DNA of 64,000 nucleotides from Aporrectodea caliginosa (GCA_020284085.1 JACEVL010000032.1:1288501-1352500); one strand, 5' to 3'. Counted from the first letter of the stretch, positions 22,586-35,674 are shown. Notes: generated by a model not told the origin, from the sequence alone. A program made the numbers and translations.

Positions 22586-23871
22586 CAGGGCCGTTTTAAG
22601 GTCGTCGTAGGCCCTAGGCACTCTTGCATTCGTAGGCCCCAACTGCCCGTTCTTAAATTAAAAGCGAGTTAATGCGGGAAACAGTGATGGGTAACTAATT
22701 AATCAGAAATTAATTAATTAGCTAATTAATTAGATTGGTAGCTAAATTCTAATTCTAATTAATTAGTAACAAAAATGTTGCTAATTCTAATTAAATTACT
22801 AATTAAAAGTTGTCTAAATCTAGTTAAAATTCCATAATTAGCTTCATAGTTACCTTGCCTACATATTTCTTTACTTACTTTTTGCTCGATGCTTCCATGT
22901 GACTAATAAACATCAACCAATTTACTTGAGTTTTTAGTTTTTTATGATATCTTTCACGGAAGAATTGCCTTTTGTTATGAGATGTGTTTATGAAAAATTT
23001 CAGTAGAGCCTACATAAAAGAATCCAACAGTAAAGTAAAATTAATTGGAAAGTGTATGTTTTAGCAATTACATTCTAAGCTTCTAGTAAGAAAATAATAT
23101 GAGATTTCTCAGCGTTTTCCAGCTGCATCTGAAACATTATGTTGTCAGAATTTGCTTTGGCAAGATTTGTTACAAATGAGCAAAGAAACAGGCTCAAAGA
23201 CAATACTTTAGAATTAGAACTCATGATAATTCCAATGTGCAAGTCCGATCTCAAATAAATATAAATATGTTCCACAGTAATAAGAAGAAATTGGATAAAA
23301 ATCATTGAAATTTGAGTTTCATCATAATCTGAAACATTTGCCTAATAGATTGAACGCTTAACTGGCAAAAGAAATTTTTTGAGTCGTTTATATTCTGACG
23401 CCAGCAACTAATTCTAGTTAATTAGTTCAGCGTTAATTCTAATTCTAATTAATTAGTTATCCCAAAAATGGTAATGCTAATCCTAATTATGAAATTCGAA
23501 GTAATGCTAATTCTAATTAATTTGTTAAGAAATCTTATTTACCCATCACTGGCGGGCAAATGACATTTGAAGACGTTATAAGTGATCTTGCTAATGCAAA
23601 TTAAGAGCCGTAATTTAAAAGTTCACATAGTTTATATTATGCTGTTGCACAGCGTAACTTAACTTTTTATTAATAAGCATAAAAGTTAACTTGTTTCAGT
23701 ACAATTATAAAAATTATTAAAGTAGAATTTGAAATTTCTTTCATTTTCGTGTCAAATTCAACCATTAAAATTATTTTTTCAATATCTCATTTTCAGACTT
23801 TCGTGGGCCCCTAAAATGTTCGTGGGCCCTAGGCACAGTGCTTACTGTGCCTAGTGGATAAAACGGCCCTG
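22586..23871. mobile_element. hAT element, 1,286 bp including a nested insertion
   Basis: Terminal inverted repeats begin CAGGGCCGTTTTA at both ends. Inward from each end lies GGCCCTAGGCAC or its inverse, and TTCGTGGGCCCC-type text. CTTATAGT is duplicated exactly on both flanks. The TIR pattern and 8-bp TSD are diagnostic of hAT. No transposase frame survives; without the nested element at 22682-23551 only about 410 bp remain, so this is a non-autonomous copy. Confidence 0.9.
22682..23551. mobile_element. Nested hAT-like element, 870 bp, AATTAATT-rich
   Basis: It sits inside the element at 22586-23871. TIRs read CAGTGATGGGTAA at the left and the same inverted at the right. Flanking 8-mers are GCGGGAAA (22674-22681) and GCGGGCAA (23552-23559), one mismatch. 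The interior next to both ends is made of CTAATTAATTAG-type words. A 76-codon frame (23075-23305, minus) shows no hAT motif. The similar GGGTAA...TTACCC class of hAT element is common in fish and invertebrates. Confidence 0.85.
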
Positions 23872-23879
23872 CTTATAGT
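23872..23879. repeat. 8-bp TSD CTTATAGT, right copy
   Basis: Marks the right boundary of the outer hAT element. Confidence 0.85.
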
Positions 23880-23959
23880 TTATGTTTGAATGCATGTGTA
23901 CCATTATGCAAGTCTTACATGGGAAACATATATCGTGTGTTATAGCCTACATGTAGTGA

Positions 23960-24045
23960 AAAGAAATTTGTGACTCAAATGGGATTTGAATCTGGTGCTA
24001 AACTGTGAGCAGTTAGACGCCAGATAATTCCACTCCGGCTGAGAA
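23960..24045 (-). mobile_element. tRNA-derived SINE head, minus strand
   Basis: On the minus strand AGCCGGAGTGGAATTATCTG is followed about 35 bp later by AGATTCAAATCCC, a good B box (23981-23993). The A box is weak. A decayed SINE or tRNA pseudogene. Confidence 0.4.
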
Positions 24046-27000
24046 GTTTGTGTAGTCAGAAAGACGCCTGATTTCCCAAAGTGCAAGACCTCGACAGAGA
24101 GCACAATTTCGGCGTGGGATATTCGATTCCATCTTTTCACGTTAGAACGCGCAAATAAGTGCTTACATGCATGCTTGCAAACTTCATCTAAGCCCTTACA
24201 CATTGTACACACAATATGACGGCAAATATATTAGGCTATATGCTGTGTAAATAGCATGTTGTGAAAGTAATATTATATATATATATATATATATAATATC
24301 AATTTGGTGTTAACGACTGACCCAGCCGCAATGGCAAATAATCAGCAAGGGTTGCAAGGAATGAGGAATTGTGTAAATATGAATAAGACAGAAATTTTCC
24401 GAACGATAAGCACAGAAGAGAAAAATTTAATGACAGACTGTCTCTGGGGCGCTCTCGGTTGCTGGCCCGAGGCTCTGGAATGCATTGCCTAGTTTTGTGC
24501 ATGCTGTCATTTCTTTAATAGCCTAACATTAGATTAGAAACTGTTTCCACCTAGACTACTCACTCACCGTAGGCTGACTTCTGCAGGCTTCTCCCACCCC
24601 ACCGATGTCTACTGGACTTCTACATCGGTTTACGATTTTACGACTTAGAGTCAACGCCGATTGTGCATTACTAAGGTGGCGCTACAAAAGTCACTGTAAC
24701 AGATTATAGAAGTAAAAATAAACACGAGGAAGAGCAAGGCTCATAGGCCAAAGTATTCTACTATGAAGAAAATGCAAAAATAGAAGCAAATTGTCTTCGG
24801 ATATCAGATGAAGAATAGCAGTGAAAAATTACGTATTTTGTAAGAGAAAGGAACCGCAGATAAAAAAAACTAGATAGGAATTCAATCAGAAGATGATTAA
24901 AACGCATAATGTTACATGGATATTGAGCACATGAGGGAGGAGGACTTCTAAAAACTTAGGCATTCGATAGATAGAAAGAACTCTGGGTGGAAAAGTTGGA
25001 CTTGACAGAAATCAGACGAAGAAGTGGAAGTAGAAAGACCACTTAATGCTGCATTCAAGTAGAGGAAATGTAGCCTATACTAGATGTTGCACAGTCAGGC
25101 TGAAACTTAACAGGCAAGCTATCTATCCCCAGTGAACAAAAGTAAGCCTTGTGGAGAAATGATTCCACAAAATTAAACTTTTCTGTATGGTTTCTGGCCA
25201 CCATAAAACTAGACCTATAAATAAATTCTGCATAGTACACAGCTTTAACGTAGGACCTAAACATTGCATTTCGTCAACACCCATAGAGCTATATGTCGTG
25301 ATGAGGCCCAGCTATTTAACTTGTGCTATATGAAAAGAAAAGCGAGGAGGTCTGACCAAGTCGAGTGACAAGCCGAAGACCAAGCAGGTACACATCAAAG
25401 CTGCTCTGGTGGACTTTAAAGTCAAGACGTTTGGACACTGCATATTGTAAGCACGTAATATGCATAATATTATAATATGCTACGCTAGGCCTACTATAGA
25501 TATTTTAATAACACCTATCAGTCGGTTTTTTTAAAGTAGTGTGTAGGCCTAGATATTATCGCTTATAGACAGACAGTAAATGATCACAGGCCTAAGATTT
25601 ATGTGTGTCTGTTACAACAATTGTGTATTTGTGTGGGTTGACTGAGGCTGTAGATCCTAATGTTTTGCTGCTACGTTTGTTTCTGTTTCCTGTAAATCAC
25701 ACATCGCAATCCCAACGGTCATTCCATTTCCGGTGGCCTCCAAATGCCCTCTCACACTCAATCATTCATAATATATACGTTTCGTGCATATGTAAACATA
25801 CACATAGTACTGCATGTATTTTAGAAGAGGCGACAGCTTGGGTTGAACAGTGGACAGATATTGCTCAGAGCGACGCTATGTATTGCACTAACAAGCACTG
25901 TACAATATGCCACATGCTGGAAATGGAAACGTGCTATGTGCACACACACCAATACTGTCCATCTCTGACTATTTGTCTTTGTCCTCTTTGGCCTCTCTTT
26001 CTCACTCTCGCTCTCTCTCTCTCTGTGTATCTCTCTTTCATTTTATATAAATATGCAATAGAGAGAGAACGAGAGACGTGTAAATAGTGGGAAGAAATGC
26101 ACTCCGTAGCCCAAAGCAAATTAATTCTTTCTACGTTTATTTTTTACATTCGTTGACAATTCGTCTCTTTTTCTGCTGTTCGTCGTCGTCTTCGTCATCA
26201 GTTTGTTGTTGACAGAATCTCGTTCGTTGAGCAGAGGTTGATTCAAGCGCAGATAAGTCGCATCGGAAGAACCGCATCTGTATTCTGCCGACGCTTCAGA
26301 TCCAAGTCTCAATTGTCTGCTAAATAACCAACTGATCATTCTCATGTAGATCTCAGTCTACGGTTTTATACACGACTACAAAAACTGAAGCATTCCTGCG
26401 TTCAAGTTTAATTACATGAACACGCATAACATTGCTGCCTTAGTTTACAGTTTCTGTTCTCATCTAGTCACAACTGTTTGAATCTATCAGATTTGTTTGT
26501 TCAGGTGGCTATCGAGATTGCAATTCTGTCGATTTTTCTTGGTGCTCAATGTTGTAATAACTATGTCCATCAACTCTTAACGGAATTTACTCGATCTGGC
26601 AAATGCTTGCATGATACCCATCAACTGGAGTGCAAGGTTCGCTCGCTTTCTGCCAGTCGGACGGAAAGGCCTTCGAAAAACGTTTCCACTACTCAGATAT
26701 CTTCCAGGGAAAGGAACTCGGCAACATAGAAATATTCACAGCTACCATACAACTTTGGTACACCTGTATACACCTGTATGACAAACTTAATTTTTATATG
26801 TTTGACCTTCTACTTCGACTGAATCTGAGTTTGCTCATGAAATATTTTTATGTGTCAAACGTCCACACAACCGTAGAGTGTTTGTCAGTTTGGACTGGTC
26901 CAGCTGAAGGAGGTGGTCTAGACCTACGTGTGCTTACTAGGAAAATGTTCAGCTTCAGACCTATGTACGCCATCTACATTCTACGACCAGAGATCTTGGA

Positions 27001-27264
27001 TGCGGTGAAGGAAGGTGGAAGAGAGTCTGGAGTCGCGACGCTCAACAATCACGGAGAAGTTAAAATGACCGACCGTGGACAAACGCCTGCTGAGGAGAGA
27101 CTCTCGCTGGTTCGACTTATCTCACATTTGAAGGACTGCTTGACAGTGAGACCAATGTGTGCAATGGCCGTGGACATGTAGCCTGTTGTCGCTCCTTTTC
27201 CTCGTTTCCCTAGATGTGGGTTGAGCCCTATTTCTATGTCCGTCCGTGCAGCCTCTAATCTGTA
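24046..27264. other. Long stretch without a recognised gene
   Basis: Contains (AT)n at 24274-24299 and a CT run near 25998-26035. The longest non-repetitive open frame is 26630-27181, plus strand, about 183 codons. It has no ATG at its start and no domain I recognise; it ends before a CT-repeat. A charged minus-strand frame at 26121-26345 is also unassigned. I would not call either a gene. Confidence 0.4.
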
Positions 27265-27331
27265 CCTCTCTCTCTCTCTCTCTCTCTCTCTCGCGCTCTC
27301 TCTCTCTCTTTGTCTCTCTCTCTTCATTCAT
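27265..27331. repeat. (CT)n microsatellite
   Basis: CT dinucleotides interrupted by CGCG and TTTG. Confidence 0.9.
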
Positions 27332-27499
27332 CACCATATTTGTAATTTCTCTGTATATATCTCTATGTTTTAGATCTATGTGACTGACCAATCACGACAG
27401 CGCAGCTGAATATGATTGCAACGCGGTGATTAATTAACCATTTGCCTGTGTTGTTGGATTACTGAGCCACGCGACAAAGTAGTCTTAATAAAATTGCAT

Positions 27500-27706
27500 A
27501 CAAGCATATACATACATACACATATATACACATACATATAGTTACATGAATACATAATTACATGCATACATGCATCCACCTGCAATGCAGCATAATACGT
27601 ACAATGCATACACGCACATAGACTACACTAAACATACAATGTCATGCAAAACATACATACATGCATACCTTCATAAATATACACACACACATATATATAT
27701 ATATAT
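27500..27706. repeat. CATA-rich degenerate simple repeat
   Basis: Loose ACAT/CATAC units ending in (AT)n near 27692-27706. Confidence 0.75.
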
Positions 27707-27789
27707 GAAAAGGTGCGTAGAATGGATGGCAAGAATGCATCATGACAGGGATGAAGGTAGCGAAAAGCAATGTTGGATTGAGGTATGAG

Positions 27790-28946
27790 CAGGGACGTAA
27801 CGAAGGGTTTCAGCGCCCAGGGGCAAGATTTAATGACCGCGCCACTTTCTAATTTTCTAGTTGACTTTTAATCGTTCATTACATAGTACTGTCTAGCATT
27901 TTGTACTAAACTAAGCTTAATACAATTATTACGTATATGATATGGGTTCAGATTTTATTCAATGTTCTGTTTTGCTCTGTAATGAAGTAATGAAGCATAA
28001 TTTGCAAACGATTTTTATATATGAAAAGACTAATTTAAAGAACACAGCGGTCGGCAGTGAGTAGCAGCTCTTACTTGTCTAAAACTTTTGCTATTGTAAC
28101 ACTAACAGTAACATGTTGTCATAATTGTCTGATAAGAGCCTAAGATCAAGAAGGTTAAGACACTTTATAAGTTTAAGGCTACTGGCTACAAACGAATTTT
28201 TACAGCTTTTGCAGATGCATTCGCGTCTATTATTTTGTCAAAATCGATTTGATCGAAAACCTGTTTTTCAATGCTCAGAATTGCCAACTGGCTCATTGTG
28301 CTTCGTGAATAGGCCTACGTCAGAATCAACGTCAGCTTACTAAAAGATCTATCGCAAGTAGCAATAGAAACGGCAACGGTTATTAGCAGTTGTAGGCCTA
28401 AAGCAATTCGCAGATTAATGAAAACATCTTCACCGTATACGATATCAAAATTTTCTGTAGACCTAGGTCCAGTGGAACTTTCGGACTATCTACGTCACTT
28501 TGGTTTATGTCATTTAATAGCATCTTGCAGTAATTAATTTCTCAGCACAGATCATTTCCATCAATGTCACCTTCATAATAATTTGCCGGATCTGTGCATA
28601 TTTTGTTTCCAGCAAATCGTGACTTGTATTTCCAACGATGAAATATTACTTGTGCGTTACACGGAGAAGGTAATGTTTTTGACAATGCAGTGACGCCACC
28701 AAACCAGTAATTTATTTACGAAACGTGCAAGAGCGTCGTTCTCTTTCTGAAACGATAGGCTACGCCATTATCCTTGCCATATTTTATACTAAAACCAAGT
28801 TGTGCTTAATTTTAAATTCATTAATAATTTAACTTAATAATGCAATTTCTGTCGCTAAGTACTTACCACTGAAAGCTAATTTTGCGCCCCCCCCCTATGC
28901 TGCGCCCGGGGGCGGCCGCCTTCCCCTACCCCTCGTTACGCCACGG
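27790..28946. mobile_element. hAT element, 1,157 bp, with perfect 8-bp TSD
   Basis: The left terminus is CAGGGACGTAACGAAGGG and the right reads CCGTGGCGTAACGAGGGG on the opposite strand. Both continue with GCGCCC..GGGGC-type sequence. GGTATGAG is exactly duplicated at 27782-27789 and 28947-28954. The interior (about 1.1 kb) is AT-rich with only short frames, so the transposase is absent or decayed beyond recognition. The TIRs differ at several outer positions, so the copy is not very young. Confidence 0.85.
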
Positions 28947-28954
28947 GGTATGAG

Positions 28955-31326
28955 AAGACAGATGGGTGTTCGTGGGCAGAAGGCAAGGGCGTAATAAGCT
29001 TCTAGCAGTCCTCCGACGCGATTGTTGAAACGAGGCCGATGTATTATGAAGCTCTAATGGCGGCGACTGCATTATACAACAATAGAGACAAGAAAATTAA
29101 TAATTGATTGCACTAATGGACCCGCTGTGCCTTTCTCTGCCCGGCTACAGGGAACGGAAGGAAGATGACAGCGACAGGGAAGGGGAAGAGGGACGGGAAG
29201 TGTTCTGATGCTTTCAACCACACTAATGCACTGAACACTTTGATTCTCCATTCAGTGGTATACCTGGCGCTTTCTTCCATAATTTCACATAATGACCGAC
29301 TCAGAATACACAAAGAGTCGCAAGAGAATGACGCTGAAATCAAATGACGCTATATAAATCTCATCGATACAATGCAATATGATATTAACATTCGCTTTAA
29401 AAATTTGTTTTCGTGACATAACCGATGCGTGCTACAGGTAAGTGCGTTGCTGGAAATACACAGGTGCAGATGCATGTAAAAGTAATTGTAATTGCAAATT
29501 AATATAGCGCCAAGACCTTACGCAATGACATTACGATCGAACAGAATGACCTTCAAGCGCTTGCAGAAAAATGCAGAGAGGCTGAGATATTCATATCGCA
29601 GGTTGCTTATGTCCAAGAGGTTGGACCGACCACAGGAAAACGTCTGTATGCGTGCATATACATGTATGTATGTATGTTTGTGTATGTATGTGTTCATGTA
29701 TGTGTACATTTACGTATATATGTATGTGTTGGTCACCTTCATAAGGTGTGGATAGATGGAGCTTCGTTTATATATCCACGAGTTCAGCATAGGTTAACTG
29801 GAAGAAGGACACAAAATCGTTTTCTATGTTTAGTGTAATTAGTTCAAGGTAGTTCAGTCACGAAAACACTTCCATCACTTCCATTCTACCTGCACGAATC
29901 TAAAAATTGTTGTCGGAAACAGCCATCAAGGACATATGTAGCTAATCAATCAAACTATACGTGAAACGCTGCATATAGAACACTGTTATGCACGCGTTGT
30001 ACTGAATGAGGCGCGGAAATTAAAGTGCGCCTAAAGCTTAGGTGTGGCTTGATAGTCACGAACGGCGTGGTTACTTCTACATGTGTTGCGGACGTGTGTA
30101 CTTTGTATGCAGTGTCTGGGTGTGCTTGGGCAGCAATTGAAATGTACAGGCCAGTGTAATGTATGTGCGTGTTTTCCGTCCGTATACTTAAGTTGAAGAT
30201 ACATGTATAATTGTATATCTATGGTGTGGTGACAAATGATGTAATAGCTGTGAGTTATAATTTTGAGTAAATGCATTTTTCTTTGACAGTTCTAGATGAC
30301 ATTTCTTGAAAGCAGAAATCCAACAAGAATCGTAAAAAAGCTACATGCGTGAATTCTTGCAAAAAATATGCGAAGCAGATTAAAAGCTAAGTTAAAATAC
30401 ACAAGATCTATACAGAATCTGAGAAGTAGGAAATGCCTGTAATTTGAGTTGGGAGTGTTTTAATAAAACGATAATGAATTGCACTTAGGTGCCATCATTG
30501 AGTACAGTATAAAGTATTGATTTTTGCTAACACTGGAAAAAAGTTCGTCGTCCCCGAAAATTAACTTAAGTAGGTAAGATAAAACGACTATCAGCAGAAA
30601 GTCAACTTAAGTAAGCAAGATAGAACGATTGTCAGCAGAAATCAGGAAAAACTTAAGGAACTGGAGAAAGAGCGACGTAAGCAGACATTCACAGGGCTTA
30701 GCTGGAAGGCCAGCAGATAAAGGAATTAGGACGAGAGTCATTATTAGATATGTTAGCGAAAGAGAAGATTGGTGGTGGTGTTAAACCAGAGAGGAAGCCC
30801 GTGTAAAAACCTCCAACCTCCTCGTTTTTTATGATAAAGCAAGCAGAAGCCTTGCAACGACAAGCGAAGGCAAACGAAGAAAGAGGAGGCCGAGTAACAG
30901 ATACTGGTGCAAGTGACAGAACTCGACAGAGCAAAGCTGGCTGAATGCAAATTCGTGACTGTAGAATTACAACGGTGGATGATTTTCTGATAGACTCGTT
31001 TGACTGTTATGGCTACTTAACTGAAATATTTAGACAAATATGATTATATCTAATTTGATAATAATATTAAATCAGAATGAGTAGGCATATTTTTATGTAG
31101 GCATCCTCTTACCTCGTTCTTGACCGTTCCGCGGTAACTAGGCCTACTCGCCTTAAGTTCTCTAAGCGATCTATATACACGACACCGAACCGGTCGCTGG
31201 AACGATCTCCCTCCTGAATTATGCAAGTATCCGTTCCTTCACCTCTTTTCTGGTTAACTGACTGTCTGTCCCTTTATTTAATAGTCCACATCATTACGTT
31301 ACACATAAGTCAGACAGTGAGGATCT
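28955..31326. other. Long stretch without a recognised gene
   Basis: GTAT-rich text near 29660-29730. Around 30630-30676 the plus strand reads NQEKLKELEKERR in one frame and meets GTAAGC, which could be a tiny coiled-coil exon end, but the support is too thin to annotate. Confidence 0.4.
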
Positions 31327-31689
31327 GCCGGTATCACGAAATAGAGTATCCGTCCTAAGACTATCTGGGAGGATGTATGAATTTATCCCCCCGGATGGAA
31401 TAAACCGGTTTAGAGTATCCGGGGGATAAACCATTCTATCCTCCATCGTCATACGCATCACGATAGCCTCGACGAAAATCCAGTCAAAATAACCAAAAAC
31501 GAAGTAAATTGATTTAAGGTCGACTTATAAACTAAAGATACACAATTTAAAAATGTTATGTGTACAATAAATCCAAACAGTACGATTGAATACACTAAGA
31601 AACCGCCAAAAATGCAAACTAAACCGAATACTCCATTTCGCTAAGGGGGATACTCATGTATGGGGGATATTTTATTTCGTGACACCGGC
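31327..31689. mobile_element. 363-bp MITE-like inverted-repeat element
   Basis: The left end reads GCCGGTATCACGAAATAGAG and the right end, inverted, GCCGGTGTCACGAAATAAAA. Both are followed by GTATCC/ATATCC and GGGGG-containing text. A further stem lies inside, TTATCCCCCCGGAT against its inverse at about 31383-31430. I see no clear target-site duplication, so the superfamily is open. Confidence 0.55.
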
Positions 31690-33561
31690 TAATGTTAATA
31701 AACCACTCAAATATCGCCCAACCAATATAATGCGAGATGCATGCTGGTCCATGTTCACAAAAACGTTAACGCGCAGTTGTAACGCGTGCAAACGACTTCA
31801 AATAGAACTGGGCATTAGAATAAATTCTTCAACTGAGTATAGGGACAATGAACGCACTCATAAAAATCACCGTTCTATTGTGTCAACTGAAAAATTACTG
31901 CAAACACACAAAAATGTTTTAATCCAATTTATGTTTTAATACTTTTATATACCATAAGTTGCAAACAGTCAGAACTAACTTACTGACAAAATAAAGTATC
32001 TAACGCGCAATGTTACATTTATTAGTGGTGGAAACGGAGAGGAATACACAGACTACATGGCATCCTCGCTATTACGCGGAATTTGGGGTACACATCAGCT
32101 ACCGCGGTATAGCGAGTGCCGTGTTATACTGAATTGGTAATTTGCGACAATGTACATGTACCTCTCTATTTTGGCTGTGTATTTGCAGGTTATATAGTGG
32201 GTTAATGACAGCAAGAATTCACTATGATAGCGAAAAACGAATCTACAACATTCTCACTCAGGCGTCATTGGATCTGTAAAGGTTGCCACAAAATGCTGCT
32301 CAACTTTAAATTGCATTTTGAGATGGAAACGATTTCTTAATGGGGTTCATTAGTTTGCGTATGGAATTTCGTAGCTAATTTTATGTGGCATTAGTTTTTT
32401 AGATCTATAAAATACACATAGAATGCCTTAGAACCAGCCTTTCCTTGCAAGAAGCAATATATAATAAAGAAATGTTAGCGTTATTTAGATGTTTAATATA
32501 AGCAGATAAACTATAGTAGGCCTATGATATCTTTGTAGGCCTAAAGACGTCGTTGCGTTTTTCTCTCACTGTCGCTGTGCCCTCGCTTAGCAAACTGGAT
32601 CATTGGCTGGATGACCATTTCTAACCACTTCAGAGCCATCTGTAAGCCAGCAATGGCTTCACTTGACGTTCTCCTCTGCAAGCTATCAAATTTGACAGAT
32701 ACGAGTCCATTTCTAGCTTATGTAAATGACGAAGCGCACATTAGCACCAACCCACACTCAGCCGTATTAGTCTGTGCCTCAAATTACACAGAAGACGGCT
32801 TAAACTTTATTATAGAAAAATCCGTTGATAAAATTAGGAATTTTATTAAGTTAATGGAATCGCACTCAATGATCTGACGTGAGTCCACCATTGCAATCGC
32901 TCTTAATGGTACTTTTGTGACCAAAGGCAGCAGACCGGAATTTCAGATACAAAGCCGAGAATCATCGTGCATCGTAGATCATGAATAAACGGGAAAGTTC
33001 TTTCTCCGAGCTGATACCGAGTGAGAGATAAAAAGAGCCCGGAATAGAAAGATCTCTTCGTCCTAATGGTATTGTAACCGCAGGCGATAAGTTTGCGGCG
33101 ATCTTCGGTGTAATGAGTCCTACCCTTATGAGACAAGTATACACTCCCAAATGGGCGATCGCAGAATTGCCACTCTGCTAATAAACTAACCTGTGTTGAA
33201 AGCGAGTTGGGTAATAATGATAATTACCTCCCTACAGCGACATTATTTGGCAATCTAGTCTGCAGCGTATTATAGGTCTTAGCTTAGCATCAGAAGGCAT
33301 ACTGCTGGTAAATGCGCTGTATAAATTATCTTCCTCATACATTGAAATACCGCGATTCGCATTTTAATGTGTGCCCACTTTGATTTATTTCATGTCTTGA
33401 AAACAATAATTCTTGATGAATTTTCTTGTTACAGAAAGATACACTTCTGACAATCTACCTTACACTGTCTTAGGTAGAGTATTTGAGTTGTAAATGATAC
33501 TCCATTCAGTGCTACCCGTGCCAGCTTACAACACCACCATACCATACTGCTGGGTTGTGTA
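31690..33561. other. Stretch without a recognised gene; one hairpin
   Basis: A 52-bp hairpin at 32065-32116 has arms CTCGCTATTACGCGGAA and, inverted, CTCGCTATACCGCGGTA. A plus-strand frame with an ATG at 32611-32877 (88 codons) is not repetitive but matches nothing I know. Confidence 0.4.
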
Positions 33562-33690
33562 AAAAGGTAATAGATTGGTGAGGGCGCTCGCCTTATTACG
33601 CGAAGTGTACGGGTTCGAACCTCCTCTGAGACGGTTACTGTGTAGGGACTTTGACGAAGTCCTTAACTCACAATATTACTCAGTGTCATC
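33562..33690 (+). mobile_element. tRNA-derived SINE
   Basis: A box TGGTGAGGGCG (33576-33586), B box GGTTCGAACCT (33612-33622), then GTGTAGGGACTTTGACGAAG and TCCTTAACTCACAAT. The body matches the SINE at 50046-50276 (GTAGGGACCTTGGGCAAGTC there). Diverged and lacking a clear tail. Confidence 0.7.
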
Positions 33691-33825
33691 CACTGATGTT
33701 TGACAATAACGCCACCTTTCCGTACTAAACCACTCTAAATGTACGTTGCACTCAATCACATTATATCACAGCATGTAACTTTACTGCACAAGAAAGTCTT
33801 TCCAGTGTTCTGCAGGATGCCGAAA

Positions 33826-34215
33826 GCATTACAGAGTCAGTCAAAACACTTCAGAGTCAGTCAAAGCACTTCAGAGTCAGTCAAAGCGCTTCATAGTCAA
33901 TCAAAGCATTTCAGAGTCAGTCAAAGCATTTCAGAGTCAGTCAAAGCATTTCAGAGTCAGTCAAAGCATTTTAGAGTCACAACAAAATTTAAGAGTAAGT
34001 CTAAATCCTACAGGATTCCCATAGCACTTCAAAGTCAGTCAAAACATTTCAGAATCAGTCAACGCATTACAGAGTCAGTCTAAATTCTACAGGGCGCCCA
34101 AAGCAATTCAGAGGCAGTCAGTCAAAGCATTTCAGAGTCAGTCAAAGCATTTCAGAGTCAGTCAAAGCATTTCAGAGTCAGTCAACGCACTTTAAAGTCA
34201 ATCAAAGCATTTCGT
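33826..34215. repeat. 20-bp minisatellite, about 18 units
   Basis: Units of TCAGTCAAAGCATTTCAGAG with substitutions and two interruptions (about 33975-34020 and 34080-34115). One frame reads repeated SQSKHFRV octapeptide-like text, but 20 is not a multiple of three and the frame is maintained only where indels compensate. Treat as satellite and not protein. Confidence 0.9.
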
Positions 34216-35606
34216 CAGTCCGAATCTCTATATGCATGACAAAAGCTGACGGAAGGTTACATAGAAGTGGAATTAAGGACACAGTTAGACAAGCGAATTG
34301 AGCAGAATTGCTAAGTGGAAAGATTTAAAGAAACAGAGGGAAAGAGAAAGAAATGAACAAATCAAGCAAGAGAAACGAAGGTAAGAATGCAAAGCAGACG
34401 AACCCTTATATACGATGCCATCATTATACTGTCATGTTCTGTATGCAGCGTCAGGCATTCGGATCGAGAAACGTTGAACAGAATTCGTTAAGGAAACGAT
34501 AGAATTTGTCCGATGCACATAACAAAATAACGATCGTTGCGTCGAATACAATCGTCTACTTCTTCTTCCTCTTCATTTTCAGCATGCTCTTCACATTGGT
34601 CTTAGTTTCTGTACAACTGCTTCCATTACACGCATCCAAGCGATATCAAGGGGAGGTTTCAATTTCTGCATATTTATGAGCAAGTGTTCGATACTTTCGT
34701 TTCATATGCATACACATATATGCAGTCCACCGATTAGTGAGAGATCAAACGCTAAGCAGCGCTAAATAAGTTCTCAGATTTCCGTAACTAAGTCACCATA
34801 AAACATTTCCGTAGACTGAACCTTAAAACAGCCAGGTGTCCTCTGCACGCTAGAATGCTTGTTACTTCTTCCTAAATTTCCCTGTTTTGCGCTGCTATCG
34901 TCAAGCTGTTGGTCTTTCTCTTCCATAAGTCTGGTGTCATAGAAGCATTCTATTATGGTCTGGTGATCGTTTCAATTAAGTTAGATCTTCTTCTATATTC
35001 AGTCTTTTCTTTCTATTACGATATTATACATGTAGTTAAAATATAGTTTAAAAAGTCACCCTAATTAAACGGGGCTTGTGCCCCTTTTGGGTCTCCCTTG
35101 TTCCCTAGCCAATGCACCGATATGTAATAGTCAAGTTATAATTGTCAGGCTTATATGCATTGTGCTTCTGGGAAATAAAATGTCACTTCGTCATTTTGTC
35201 ATTCCAAAAGCCAGTAAACTTGTTTTGTTGATCAAAACGTTCCACGCGCATATTATTATACAGTCGAGCGTATGTATAGGCCCTGCTTAGTGACAAGAAA
35301 TCGTTACTGTAATTGCAATATTGTAGCTGAGAATTTATAATAGCGCCGCATCAAGAGCAAAGTAATCAGAGACGTTCTCTGATGTCATATGTCATTCACA
35401 ACTGGAATATCATTAGTCAGCAAAACAAAGCAACGAAAACTAGAAGAGTCACCAGTGACAGACCCACGCTCAAAGGGGGGAGCCCAAACAACGGATTCCC
35501 GTCAGCAGTTGATACCTAGCCTCAGGACCAAGCTGCGTCGGTGATGATTTTTCGCTCCTTTTCGGAAGTTTCACATGTAGCGATCGACCTTGGGGACGTG
35601 TTTAAA
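34216..35606. other. Stretch without a recognised gene
   Basis: Near 35070 GGGGCTTGTGCCCCTTTTGG, followed about 100 bp on by GGGAAATAAAATG, resembles an untranslated 3' end of some retroelement, but I cannot place it. Confidence 0.35.
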
Positions 35607-35607
35607 C

Positions 35608-35674
<67 letters not shown>

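Noticed and set aside
26630..27181. 183-codon non-repetitive frame as a gene
   Set aside because: No ATG at the start, no domain or splice support, and it ends next to a CT repeat; length is within what chance allows in 64 kb across six frames.
33826..34215. CRISPR-like array of 20-bp direct repeats
   Set aside because: Repeats are contiguous with no spacers, in an animal genome; it is a minisatellite. The same applies to 10401-10526 and 59461-59705.
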